Assembly: GCF_041928815.1 (NCBI RefSeq)
Contig: NZ_JBHFEI010000020.1
Location: 1-57,817, forward strand
Reading direction: 5' to 3'
Origin: JBHFEI01 sp041928815
GTDB lineage: Bacteria; Pseudomonadota; Alphaproteobacteria; Rhizobiales; Rhizobiaceae
DNA: 57,817 nucleotides
Part shown: positions 26,691 to 35,152 of the stretch, piece by piece
Layout: the number at the start of each line of letters is the position of its first letter
Position numbering within the stretch: the first letter of the stretch is position 1
Notes under the pieces: generated by a model
The model's input: only the letters and a program-made list of their open reading frames with translations
What the model was told of the DNA's origin: nothing
The model's database searches: none
Translations under genes and position numbers: made by a program

Positions 26691-27392
26691 TCAGACATTC
26701 TTGGTCTCCTCCGAGACGAGGACACCGGTCGCAAGAATCGCGACCCCGAAGGCCATGCGGTTGAGAATGTCGGTAACGTTGTAGGCCACCGAGAGGCTGC
26801 CATCGTCGGCCATGCCGGCGAAGGCGGTCAGGAAGTTGCCGAGCGGATAGATCGCCCAGCCGATGGTGACGATGAGCCGAAGCCAGAAATAGCCGCGGCG
26901 GAGGTGGTCGCCGGTGGATGCGCGCACGACATCGTCCATGCGCCCGAAGTAGAGCTCTCCGAGTATGTAGAGCCAGAAGACCAGACCGATAAGGAAGGCC
27001 AGCGTCGGGTGCATGAATTGTGCCTCGCCAAGATATCTGACGAAGACCATGAGCACTGCGACCACGATCAATCGCCAGAAGAGGCCAGCACCAAGTTTGC
27101 CTGCAGTTATGGCCATGAAATACAGCGCCATTACCTGGATCGGCATCGAAACCGCCCAGCCGACATAGTGGTAGACGATTGGAACGCCGCCACCCGCGAG
27201 CCAGGCACTCCTCGCCTCGAATGCCGCCGGTATACCGATGAGTGCGGCGATCGCGCAGAGTGCAACAGGAAGTCGCCAGTTGCGTCCAACCCAGGCTGTT
27301 CCCAGGAGCAATAGCACCGTGGTAGCGGCCAGACCAAACAGGGCAACCGAATAGCTCGCCGCTGTGAGATCCGTTGTCTGATAGACGGCCAT
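26691..27392 (-). CDS. proteorhodopsin homologue lacking the retinal Schiff-base lysine
   Basis: This 233-residue protein has seven hydrophobic helices (about 11-33, 41-60, 72-94, 103-120, 127-148, 167-192, 200-226). Similarity to proteorhodopsin is strong in helix C (HYVGWAVSMP), helices D-E (VRYLGEAQFM, FWLYILGELYFG), helix F (IGWAIYPLGNF) and helix G (YNVTDILNRMAFG). Trp79, Trp179, Tyr182, Pro183 and Asp208 of the retinal pocket remain. The Schiff-base lysine is Arg212 (codon CGC, 26757-26759). The positions of proton acceptor, its arginine and the donor (proteorhodopsin Asp97, Arg94, Glu108) are Gly78, His75 and Ala89. GGGAGA precedes the ATG. It cannot bind retinal covalently in the usual way. 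No carotenoid or retinal synthesis gene is in the window. A sensor, scaffold or ligand-binding role is open. Confidence 0.88.
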   Translation of the reverse strand: MAVYQTTDLTAASYSVALFGLAATTVLLLLGTAWVGRNWRLPVALCAIAALIGIPAAFEARSAWLAGGGVPIVYHYVGWAVSMPIQVMALYFMAITAGKLGAGLFWRLIVVAVLMVFVRYLGEAQFMHPTLAFLIGLVFWLYILGELYFGRMDDVVRASTGDHLRRGYFWLRLIVTIGWAIYPLGNFLTAFAGMADDGSLSVAYNVTDILNRMAFGVAILATGVLVSEETKNV

Positions 27393-27439
27393 CTTAATGT
27401 CTCCCTTCGCGGAAATACGTTCGCTTCATGCAAACCTCC

Positions 27440-28804
27440 TCAAATCTGCGTTCTGATGTGCGGGGAACGGGCGTAGAGCGCTACCATCGGCAGAATGAGC
27501 AGGCCGAAGATGAACTGTTGCCACTTGAAATCGAGGCCGATGCCTACGAGGAAGCTGGAGAGCACCTGAAGGACGAGCACCCCGATGACGGTAAAGCCGT
27601 AGCCACCTGCGCCGCCGAGAAGGGACGTTCCCCCCACGACCACTGCGGCCAAGGTCAAGAAGAGGTATTGGTCACCGACCCCGATAAAGCCGCCGCCGGA
27701 CCAACCCAATAGGAGCCCGCCGGTGAGAGCTGCGAAAAAGCCGGAAAGTGCGTAGACAATGACCCAGTAACGCAGTTCGGAAATCATGATGCGGCTGGCC
27801 GACGTGCGGTTGACGCCGAGGGCGTACAGATAGCGTCCATACACGGTCGTCCTCAGTCCGACGATCAGAAGGATCGCGATCACCGCCCAGATGGCGATCA
27901 CCGGCGGAAAGGGCAGACCGAAGGTCGATCCGTTCATGGCGGAGAAATTCGACAGCCAGGCAGGTACCGTGCCGAAGACGTTTCCGGAGTAGACAGAACC
28001 GATTGACGTTATGATCTGCACGCCGCCAGAGATCGCGAAGCCCGTCCCAAGCGTAACGATCAGGGCTTGTCCTTGCAGGCGATAGCTCAGCAGACCGTTG
28101 ATAACACCGAGCAATGTGCCGATCGAAAGAACGATAATCACGGCCAGCCACGTCGGGACCCCAAGGCCAATGAGATAGAGCAACCCGACATTCGCGCCCC
28201 CGATGATGAAGGGAATCGACAGGTCCAGTCCCCCCAGCAGTGCGACCAAGGTCTGCCCGATCGAAGCGATGCCAAGGAACGACGCAAACAGGAGCATCGA
28301 CTTGATGTTGTTGCCCGAAGAGAACCCTTCGATGTTCATGGATCCGACCGAGAACAGACCCGAAAGGACCATGATGCCGATGAACGCCGATCTGTTTTGC
28401 TGGAACTGCCGGCCAAGCGTCCTGGTAAGGACGAGGATGACAAGAAGAATGATGAGCGAGATCACGTTCCAGATGTTGAAGAACGCTTCGACAGTCAGAG
28501 AAAGCAGCAGAAACGCTAGCAGGATCAGGCCCAGCCCCAACAACTGCCAACGATACTGAAGCCACGCCTGTCGTAGCGGACTTGGGCCGTCCGTCTGCCT
28601 TGGCTCGGCGTCAAGAAACTGGCCTATAAGGTAGCGCCACGCCCAGTAGAACAGCACGAGCGTCGCGATCGCCGACAAAATGATGATCTGGACCGAAATC
28701 GCCTGAGCAAAACCGAAACCGACACCGATCACGGTAAGCACAATGCCGATGACCAGACCGAGAATTCGGGCTGGAAGGCTGAGTTGAGGCAGCTTGTCGA
28801 TCAT
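27440..28804 (-). CDS. ribose-type ABC transporter permease, long form (second importer)
   Basis: This 454-residue membrane protein has a C-terminal BPD_transp_2 core (LGGLDLSIPFIIGGANVG and VVGGTSLLGGAGGYGF). The first 150 residues or so add extra membrane helices and a short charged loop (QFLDAEPRQTDGPSPLRQ) that RbsC-like permeases of about 330 residues lack. Its start overlaps the stop of the preceding permease gene (ATGA). It pairs with the next permease to import the operon's substrate. Confidence 0.85.
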   Translation of the reverse strand: MIDKLPQLSLPARILGLVIGIVLTVIGVGFGFAQAISVQIIILSAIATLVLFYWAWRYLIGQFLDAEPRQTDGPSPLRQAWLQYRWQLLGLGLILLAFLLLSLTVEAFFNIWNVISLIILLVILVLTRTLGRQFQQNRSAFIGIMVLSGLFSVGSMNIEGFSSGNNIKSMLLFASFLGIASIGQTLVALLGGLDLSIPFIIGGANVGLLYLIGLGVPTWLAVIIVLSIGTLLGVINGLLSYRLQGQALIVTLGTGFAISGGVQIITSIGSVYSGNVFGTVPAWLSNFSAMNGSTFGLPFPPVIAIWAVIAILLIVGLRTTVYGRYLYALGVNRTSASRIMISELRYWVIVYALSGFFAALTGGLLLGWSGGGFIGVGDQYLFLTLAAVVVGGTSLLGGAGGYGFTVIGVLVLQVLSSFLVGIGLDFKWQQFIFGLLILPMVALYARSPHIRTQI

Positions 28805-30198
28805 TTTGTCACCTCAGTCTGCGTGGTGGATACACCCTCAGCGATCGCGTAAGCCCCTGCGAGTGCGAGGGCGGCGACGACAACCGCGACAGCGGGACCG
28901 ATCGTGCGCCGGTTCGATTGGCCGATAGCCAAGCGGACGAACACGGCGACGATGATCAGGATGATCGATGAGAACACGAAGGGAGCGGACGCCAAGCGCA
29001 AGGCTTCCGTCTCTTTTGAAAGCGATGCTGTTTCGAGCGGCGCGATCAGCGAAGCCTGCAGGTCGAAGGGACCCGGCACATAAGCGCCTACCGCGCCGAG
29101 CGAGCCGTAGTCGAACGTCGCGTGAAGAATGATGCCGAGAACAACGACGGACAGCGCGACGAAGTAGAGCAGCGGCGAGAAGTTGCGGATGTAGCGCTGG
29201 ATGACGGGAATAAGTAGCGTCAACAGCAAGGAGACGACCAGAATGACGCCGTACGCCAAGTTTGTAACAAAACTCTGGACCGATCCGAAATTGAACGACG
29301 AAAGCACGTATGTGATCAGATAGAGGTTCAAAGCTCCCAAAGCCGAACCGAACACCCCACCCCGGCCGCCGCCAAGAGACGCTCCGCCGAGAACGAGAGC
29401 CGTCACCGCGATGAGGGTATAGGTGGTGCCTTGGGACGGATCGCCAGACGAAATGAGAGCCGTGAAGCAAATCGATGCGAGGCCGGCAAAGCAGCCGGAA
29501 ATCAAATGTGCGCCAATCCGGACGATTGTAATGGGTACGCCGGAGGTGTAGGCGGCACGTTCGTCCGAACCCATCAATCGCAGGTGCGTGTAAAAGGCGG
29601 TCGCGGTGAAAAGAAGCCAAGCTGCCGTCGCCAGCAGGAGAATGACAAGGATCGGCGAAAAGATGTCAATGCCGAAGCCCCATTCTTCCATGAACGCAGG
29701 GGCCATGCCGCCCGGTCTTGGGAGAATGACGAGATTGATGCCCGAGAGCGCCAGATATCCCGAAAGAGAGACAATGATCGGCTGAACTCGGACATAGATG
29801 ACGATCAGCGAAAACAGCAACTGGTAGGCCGCGCCTACGCCCATGCAATAGAGGAATACCGGGATCGGGTTTTCGAGAAGACCGCCCGCATGAAGCTGGA
29901 TCATCGTGACGTTGATGAAGCCAATCAGCGGACCGACGGACAGGTCAATCGTCCCGCGGCCGGCGATGGTCGACGCCATCAGGGCGTAGGTCGCAAGGAT
30001 CAGAGGCGTGACGACAATGATTGCCGCGCCGATGCCCGACGCGCTCATGAGGCTCGGTGTTCGTAGAACGGCAACCGAAAGAAGCGCAAAGAACAGGGTA
30101 ATGGGCATCAACAGAAACGGATTGGAACGCCCGCCCTGCGCTTCGGCCATGACGGACTTGGCTGTCGTGGATATTGTGGTGGGGACGGAAGCGCTCAT
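28801..30198 (-). CDS. ribose-type ABC transporter permease with C-terminal extension (second importer)
   Basis: This 465-residue permease has the core signatures AGRGTIDLSVGPLIGF and LGGASLGGGRGGVFGSA in its first 300 residues. Extra C-terminal membrane helices follow (VVVLGIILHATFDYG, then two more spans to the end). The extension is at the opposite end from that of its partner. It overlaps the ATPase gene by four bases at its start and the partner permease at its end, so expression is probably coupled. Confidence 0.85.
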   Translation of the reverse strand: MSASVPTTISTTAKSVMAEAQGGRSNPFLLMPITLFFALLSVAVLRTPSLMSASGIGAAIIVVTPLILATYALMASTIAGRGTIDLSVGPLIGFINVTMIQLHAGGLLENPIPVFLYCMGVGAAYQLLFSLIVIYVRVQPIIVSLSGYLALSGINLVILPRPGGMAPAFMEEWGFGIDIFSPILVILLLATAAWLLFTATAFYTHLRLMGSDERAAYTSGVPITIVRIGAHLISGCFAGLASICFTALISSGDPSQGTTYTLIAVTALVLGGASLGGGRGGVFGSALGALNLYLITYVLSSFNFGSVQSFVTNLAYGVILVVSLLLTLLIPVIQRYIRNFSPLLYFVALSVVVLGIILHATFDYGSLGAVGAYVPGPFDLQASLIAPLETASLSKETEALRLASAPFVFSSIILIIVAVFVRLAIGQSNRRTIGPAVAVVVAALALAGAYAIAEGVSTTQTEVTK

Positions 30199-32012
30199 GT
30201 CCGGATCCCCTGACGTTTGGCGCCGCGATCGTCGAATTCAACGACCCGAATTGACTTGGGGGTGAGTTTGTTTTCGGATGGCGGAAGAGGAACCAGGCGT
30301 TCCGTAGGTGCCGGCCCAAACATCGGGATTGTATCCCCAACCCTCAGCATGGCCTTTATTTCAGGTGGGACCTGCACCGTAACGCGCACGCCGTCCCCGA
30401 TCGAAGCAACAGCCTTGTCTCCGGAAATCCGGTGCGGTGAAAGACCGAATGGTGCGGTGAGCCCGGCGCCGGCCGTCTGGCCGAACATGGCCTCAAGCAC
30501 CCTTTTCGGATCCAGGCTTCTGCCGTCAAAGGCATCGAAAGGAGTGCCGTTACGGAAGACAATGACGCGCGTCGCAAAACCAAGGAATTCCTCGATTTCC
30601 GACGAAAGATAGACAACCGCCCTGCCTTCGTCGGCAAATGTCCGGAGGTGCTTGTAAAGCTCGCTTTTGGCCCCGACATCGATACCGCGCGCGGGATCGT
30701 TAAGAATAATCACGTCGGGTCGCATCGCGAAACCGCGGCCGATCAGAACCTTCTGCTGATTGCCGCCAGAGAGCGAGGTGATCCGGTCTTCCTTGACCCC
30801 GAACTTGATAAGCAGGTTCTCCGCCTCGCGCTTGAAGATCGTGCCAAGCGTTCCACGATCGACAAATCCAAGGATTCCGCCCCGCTTCTTCTCGCGGTAT
30901 AGCGGCATCACCATGTTTTCGAAGATCGACAGAGATGCAAAGATCCCTTCGCGCTTTCTGTCCCCGGACACGTACGCAATCTTCCCTTTTACGGCCTCGG
31001 GCAGATTGCGCACCGGCGACCACGCCCCGTTGCGGGAGGCCACCTGGACCAGTCCGCTAGACGCGGGGATCACGCCGGCAAGGACCCGAACAAAGGCATC
31101 CTGCCCCTGTCCATCAAGGCCCGCGACACCTACGATCTCGCCGCGTCTCAAATCGAAATCGAACGTTCTACCGTTCCGCCAAACGGCGACATTGCGGGCC
31201 TTCAGAGCGCGTTCGCTCGTCTTCGGGATCGGAGCGACCGTTGCGCTGTGTCCACTGCGGTCCTCACCGGTCATCAGCGCGAGAAGGTTCTTCTCGGTGA
31301 TGTCCGCCTTTTCAAGGACGCCGACATCGCGTCCGTCGCGAAAGACGGTGGCGCGGTCGGAGATGCGCACGAGTTCCGCGATCCGATGCGTAACGATCAG
31401 GATTGTCGTTCCTCGGTCCCGCAGGCCGCGCATCCTGGAGAACAATCGCTCCGTGGAATCAAAGTCGAGTGCCGCCGAGCTCTCATCGAGAATGAGGATT
31501 TTCGGTTCCGACAGCAGAGCCCGCGCGATCGTAATCCATTGCTTCAGGCCAAGCGGCAGAGTTCCAACAAGAGCGTGAGGATCGACCGGCTCGCCGGCGA
31601 GCTCCTCCATCAGTTCAGCGGCGCGGCTGACTTTTCGTTCCTGGGATAGTGTCTTTGTGAAGAGGCGATCCGCACCCATGAAGATGTTGTCGACAACGGA
31701 GCTTTCGTCGGCGACCAGAACCTCCTGGTATACTGTAGAGATGCCCAACGCCCTGCTTTCAGCAGGTGTCGAGGGTGTCTCGCCCAGAATTGACACAGAC
31801 CCGCTGTCGATGGGAAGCACACCGGAAACCACCTTGGCCATCGTGCTCTTGCCACATCCGTTACCGCCGACGATGGCATGGATCTCGCCGGCACGGGCGG
31901 AAAAGGATGCGCCATCGAGGGCCCGCGTCGGCCCGAAATATTTCTTCACGCCACGAACAACGATCGTGTCTCGCGGTGCGATCTGGGTGGTTTCTGTGGC
32001 GGAAGACATCAT
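30195..32012 (-). CDS. ribose-type ABC transporter ATP-binding protein with C-terminal extension
   Basis: This 605-residue tandem ATPase has Walker A GGNGCGKST, signature LPLGLKQWITIARAL, Walker B ILILDESSAAL, and a second domain with LSGGNQQKVLIGRG and NDPARGIDVGAK. About 90 residues beyond the normal end of RbsA-type proteins (from GLSPHRISGDKAV on) form an extra segment of unknown role, with a possible beta-rich fold (VRVTVQVPPEIKAMLRVGD). It sits between the binding-protein gene and the two long permeases. Confidence 0.88.
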   Translation of the reverse strand: MMSSATETTQIAPRDTIVVRGVKKYFGPTRALDGASFSARAGEIHAIVGGNGCGKSTMAKVVSGVLPIDSGSVSILGETPSTPAESRALGISTVYQEVLVADESSVVDNIFMGADRLFTKTLSQERKVSRAAELMEELAGEPVDPHALVGTLPLGLKQWITIARALLSEPKILILDESSAALDFDSTERLFSRMRGLRDRGTTILIVTHRIAELVRISDRATVFRDGRDVGVLEKADITEKNLLALMTGEDRSGHSATVAPIPKTSERALKARNVAVWRNGRTFDFDLRRGEIVGVAGLDGQGQDAFVRVLAGVIPASSGLVQVASRNGAWSPVRNLPEAVKGKIAYVSGDRKREGIFASLSIFENMVMPLYREKKRGGILGFVDRGTLGTIFKREAENLLIKFGVKEDRITSLSGGNQQKVLIGRGFAMRPDVIILNDPARGIDVGAKSELYKHLRTFADEGRAVVYLSSEIEEFLGFATRVIVFRNGTPFDAFDGRSLDPKRVLEAMFGQTAGAGLTAPFGLSPHRISGDKAVASIGDGVRVTVQVPPEIKAMLRVGDTIPMFGPAPTERLVPLPPSENKLTPKSIRVVEFDDRGAKRQGIRT

Positions 32013-32071
32013 GATTCATCCCGTCCGCGTGAAGCGACGACCAAAATGGATTCGATTGTGAAAATTGAGGT

Positions 32072-32092
32072 GGGGTCGCATTCGCGCGCCCC
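32072..32092. other. intercistronic hairpin after the binding-protein gene
   Basis: GGGG-T-CGC (32072-32079) pairs with GCG-CCCC (32086-32092) with one bulged T. It lies in the 88-bp gap between the binding-protein stop and the ATPase start. It may protect or attenuate the mRNA, as is common after binding-protein genes. Confidence 0.4.
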
Positions 32093-32100
32093 TGTCCCTC

Positions 32101-33267
32101 TCACGGCTTGTAAGCGCGCGGGTCCGCCGGGCGAAGGAAAAAGTCATCGAGATATGACGGGTCGTAGCCCCAACCCTTGGCGCCGACCTTCAGCCACTCC
32201 GCGCTATCGACCGAGCAATCTTCGTTCATGAACTTCTTGAGGTCCTCGAACGTGATCTTGACAGGATCGACCAGGATGGACTGGACCTTCGGCCCCTGTC
32301 CCTGCAGCGTGCGCATCATGACATGCCACATCAGCCCCATATCGTCGGCCGGCGGCCACAGTTGGAATGACGTGTTGATGTAGTCGGGGTTCTTGCGCCA
32401 GTAGCACAGGGCCCCCAGCTCTCCGCCGATGGCGACCGGGATTTCACCGCGTCCAGCTTGCTGGACGGCGCGTAAGACGCCCATTTCCGCGGCGGATTGG
32501 ACCACAATGCCGTCGAGCTTCCCCGGGTTTGTTGCAAGCCACTTCTGAACCTCTCCCTGTGCGATCTGGTCAGTCCACATGCCGGCGACCGAGCCAACCA
32601 CCTTGATATCGGGCGAAGTCGCGAGGCCTGCGAGCACGCCGCGGTTCTGGCTGTCTGAACCTGATGTTCCGGGAATGCCTTCCACGACAAGAACATTACC
32701 CTTTCCGCCGAGTTGTTCGACCATCGCCTTGCCGATTTCGTAGCCGCCCACCTGGTAGTTGACCGACGAATTGATCGCGTATTCGGACGTGAGGTAGCCG
32801 GTCATTGAAAAGACCGGAACGCCCTTGGCAGCCGCATATTTGACGGATGCGTTCAAGGCGGTGGGGTTCGAGCAGCAGAGAATGATCGCGTCGACTCCTT
32901 GGTCTACGAGCTGACGGATCTGTTGAATCTGAGTCGAGTCGTTAAGGTTCGATTGCGTAACGACAAGCTCCGAAAGCAGGCCAAGTTTCTGCCATTCCGG
33001 AACGATCTCGTTCTGCAACTCGTTCATTGCTGCTGCGCGCCAGGTGTTGCCTGCATAGGAGGAAGCATAGCCGATCTTCCAGGGCGGGCCCTTCTTCGCC
33101 TTGAAGTCACGCCACTTGCTCACGCCAATCGGCTGAGCCGGATCGAGCATATCCTTGTTGTAGAGGCGCTGGACGACTTCGGGCTTGAGCTCGTCGAGTC
33201 CCTCCGCCAGCGCGGTCGTTGTGAGCGCTCCCAGCACTGCTGCTGCATACGCGAAAGTCTTTAGCAT
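32101..33267 (-). CDS. ABC transporter substrate-binding protein (ribose/LacI-type)
   Basis: This 388-residue periplasmic protein has a Sec signal peptide (MLKTFAYAAAVLGALTTTALA-EG). Its binding fold shows WKIGYASSYAGNTWRAAAM, DAIILCCSNPTALNASV, GKGNVLVVEGIPGTSGSD and KLDGIVVQSAAEMG. It is the first transporter gene after the lactonase. The ligand is presumably the compound degraded by the operon, for example a lactone, ester or hydroxy acid, but the fold alone does not say. Confidence 0.88.
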   Translation of the reverse strand: MLKTFAYAAAVLGALTTTALAEGLDELKPEVVQRLYNKDMLDPAQPIGVSKWRDFKAKKGPPWKIGYASSYAGNTWRAAAMNELQNEIVPEWQKLGLLSELVVTQSNLNDSTQIQQIRQLVDQGVDAIILCCSNPTALNASVKYAAAKGVPVFSMTGYLTSEYAINSSVNYQVGGYEIGKAMVEQLGGKGNVLVVEGIPGTSGSDSQNRGVLAGLATSPDIKVVGSVAGMWTDQIAQGEVQKWLATNPGKLDGIVVQSAAEMGVLRAVQQAGRGEIPVAIGGELGALCYWRKNPDYINTSFQLWPPADDMGLMWHVMMRTLQGQGPKVQSILVDPVKITFEDLKKFMNEDCSVDSAEWLKVGAKGWGYDPSYLDDFFLRPADPRAYKP

Positions 33268-33310
33268 ATTTTACTCCTCCAGTTGATATGCGTTCGTTGC
33301 GGTTGATGCG

Positions 33311-34246
33311 TCAGTCGTAGAAATCGTGCGGTGCTTTTCGAACGCCCGCCCAGGCCTGTGGATCATGACCTGTAATGACGGTAGCGCCCGTCGCCGCGGC
33401 GATGCGGTGCAGCTTGGCCACGGAGTCCGCCGCTTGCGCAGAAGAAACGACGAGGCCGGGCAGGGCGCGGTTCTCCCAGTGGTCCTGCGTGTAGGCGGCA
33501 TCGATGGTGAGCAGAATCGGACCACTCTTCGGCAAGGTGATCAGAAATGACTGGTGACCAGGGGAATGGCCGGGCGTGAAGATCATCCGGACCGTACCGT
33601 CCCCGAACAGATCGTAGTTGTCGGTGACCTCCCCGCCGAGGAATTTCCAATTCAGTCCAGGGCGATCAAAGTCGGCACGGATATACGCTCCCGCGGAAAA
33701 CCAGTGTGGTTTCAGCGCGTAGTCGTATTCGCTCCTTTGGACAAAATACTGGGCACGGGGAAAGCGGCCGATAGCTCCGGTGTGATCCAGATGCAGGTGC
33801 GATTGCAGAACGTAGCGCACGTCATGGGGAGCCACATCGACCATTTTGAGCTGATCGACGCAGTTCTCGGACATAGCCATGATGGGGTCGTATGCCTCCA
33901 CGACCCTGCCCCAATGACCATGCTTGTCGATGGCGACTTCAATCGCGTTGCCACCATCAATCACGACGTTGCCCTGCGGATGCTTTATAAGGAACCATGG
34001 CACGGGGATTTCGATATCGCCGTCGCCCTGATTCATTTTGATGTACTTCACCTTCGTTCGAAGGGTTCCGGTTTGGAACATATGCAATTCGATCCCCGAA
34101 GACTTGCGCCGGGATCGCGGCGCGTCCTTCGCGGCCGGGGAGAACTGGGGACGGGGGGCCAGAGCCGAGCCACTGGTCTTCGACGACGCCGATTTTCCGT
34201 CGGCCTCGACACGGCGCCCTTTTTCATCAAACTCGATGATCTTCAT
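33311..34246 (-). CDS. metallo-beta-lactamase-fold lactonase (AttM/BlcC-like)
   Basis: This 311-residue enzyme has the dinuclear zinc site: His150/His152/Asp154/His155 (SHLHLDHTG), His227 (TPGHSPGHQSF), Asp249 (LTIDAAYT) and His294 (ITGHDPQAW). Segments such as MNQGDGDIEIPVPWFLI and VVIDGGNAIEVA match Agrobacterium AttM/BlcC, which opens gamma-butyrolactone and also N-acyl-homoserine lactones. The start at 34246 has GAGG upstream. It adds about 46 polar, low-complexity residues before the AttM-like start point. Context with 4-hydroxybutyrate-type dehydrogenases favours a gamma-lactone substrate. Confidence 0.88.
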   Translation of the reverse strand: MKIIEFDEKGRRVEADGKSASSKTSGSALAPRPQFSPAAKDAPRSRRKSSGIELHMFQTGTLRTKVKYIKMNQGDGDIEIPVPWFLIKHPQGNVVIDGGNAIEVAIDKHGHWGRVVEAYDPIMAMSENCVDQLKMVDVAPHDVRYVLQSHLHLDHTGAIGRFPRAQYFVQRSEYDYALKPHWFSAGAYIRADFDRPGLNWKFLGGEVTDNYDLFGDGTVRMIFTPGHSPGHQSFLITLPKSGPILLTIDAAYTQDHWENRALPGLVVSSAQAADSVAKLHRIAAATGATVITGHDPQAWAGVRKAPHDFYD

Positions 34247-34275
34247 AGGTAAGCCTCGTTGTCGCTATTCGTCGC

Positions 34276-35124
34276 TCAGGTGCGCTCGTCGATGATGCGG
34301 AGGGCCTCTTTGAGGTACACCGCAAACAACGGATAGTTTTCAGACATCGGGAAATGGCCGATGTCTTCCATCTCGATGTAGATGCCACCGGGAATCTGCC
34401 GGGCGGTATTTTCGGTCGCCTCCGGGGGTGTGAGGTAATCGTAGGTGCCAGTCATCATGATTACCGGGCAGCGCTTCGTATCGATGTTCTCGAGTTTCCC
34501 GCGAAGGTCGTGATCGATGGAGTAGAAGTAGAGGTCTCCTTTGAAGACCTCCGAGCCCTGGCTGTAGTAGTGCCAGGTCAACCAGCGATCCATGTCAGGG
34601 CTTTGGGGAGCCATGAGATCCCAGACACCGCTTGCGCAGACCTGCGCTGCGTTCGCATGCGGATGCCGCCACCAGTCGAGATAGAAGCCAGGTGCATGTT
34701 CCGCGGCCTCGACCGGAATGACAGCGCGGAACTTGTCGGGATGATGCAGCGCAAGCTGCAGTGCCACGTTTCCGCCGAAGCTCGAACCCATGAAGATCGG
34801 GCGATCGAGTTCCAGTGCTTCGGACAAGGCGATGATAAAGTTCATGTAGTGGCTGGCGGTGAGCGTATACTCTTCCTTCCACCACTCACGGTTCAGCGGC
34901 GGATCGGACTTGCCGTGGCGCGCGAGGTCGTAGGCGATGATGTCATAGTCCTTGGTGATGGACTCGTCTTCGAGGAGACCACGCCACTGGTGGTTATGGC
35001 AGCCTGCGGTGTGCTGGCACATCACGGGAACACCACTCCCGTTTCGAAGGTAGAACACCTTGTATTCGTAGCCGTCCACGTTGATCGTGACGTAGCGGCC
35101 GATGACAGGAGAATGCTTAGCCAT
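34276..35124 (-). CDS. alpha/beta hydrolase
   Basis: This 282-residue alpha/beta hydrolase has the nucleophile elbow MGSSFGGNVAL (Ser), a candidate acid Asp in TGTYDYLTPPE and a His in DIGHFPMSENY. The loop QHTAGCHNHQWRG takes the oxyanion-hole position. No signal peptide is present. It lies 29 bp upstream of the lactonase gene, second in the operon. It could release the lactone or hydroxy acid from an ester. The substrate is unknown. Confidence 0.85.
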   Translation of the reverse strand: MAKHSPVIGRYVTINVDGYEYKVFYLRNGSGVPVMCQHTAGCHNHQWRGLLEDESITKDYDIIAYDLARHGKSDPPLNREWWKEEYTLTASHYMNFIIALSEALELDRPIFMGSSFGGNVALQLALHHPDKFRAVIPVEAAEHAPGFYLDWWRHPHANAAQVCASGVWDLMAPQSPDMDRWLTWHYYSQGSEVFKGDLYFYSIDHDLRGKLENIDTKRCPVIMMTGTYDYLTPPEATENTARQIPGGIYIEMEDIGHFPMSENYPLFAVYLKEALRIIDERT

Positions 35125-35152
35125 TCAGATATTCCTTAACGTCAAACGGGCT

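Noticed and set aside
26691..27392. Light-driven proton pump
   Set aside because: The retinal lysine, acceptor Asp and donor Glu are all replaced, and no retinal or carotenoid synthesis gene is in the window.
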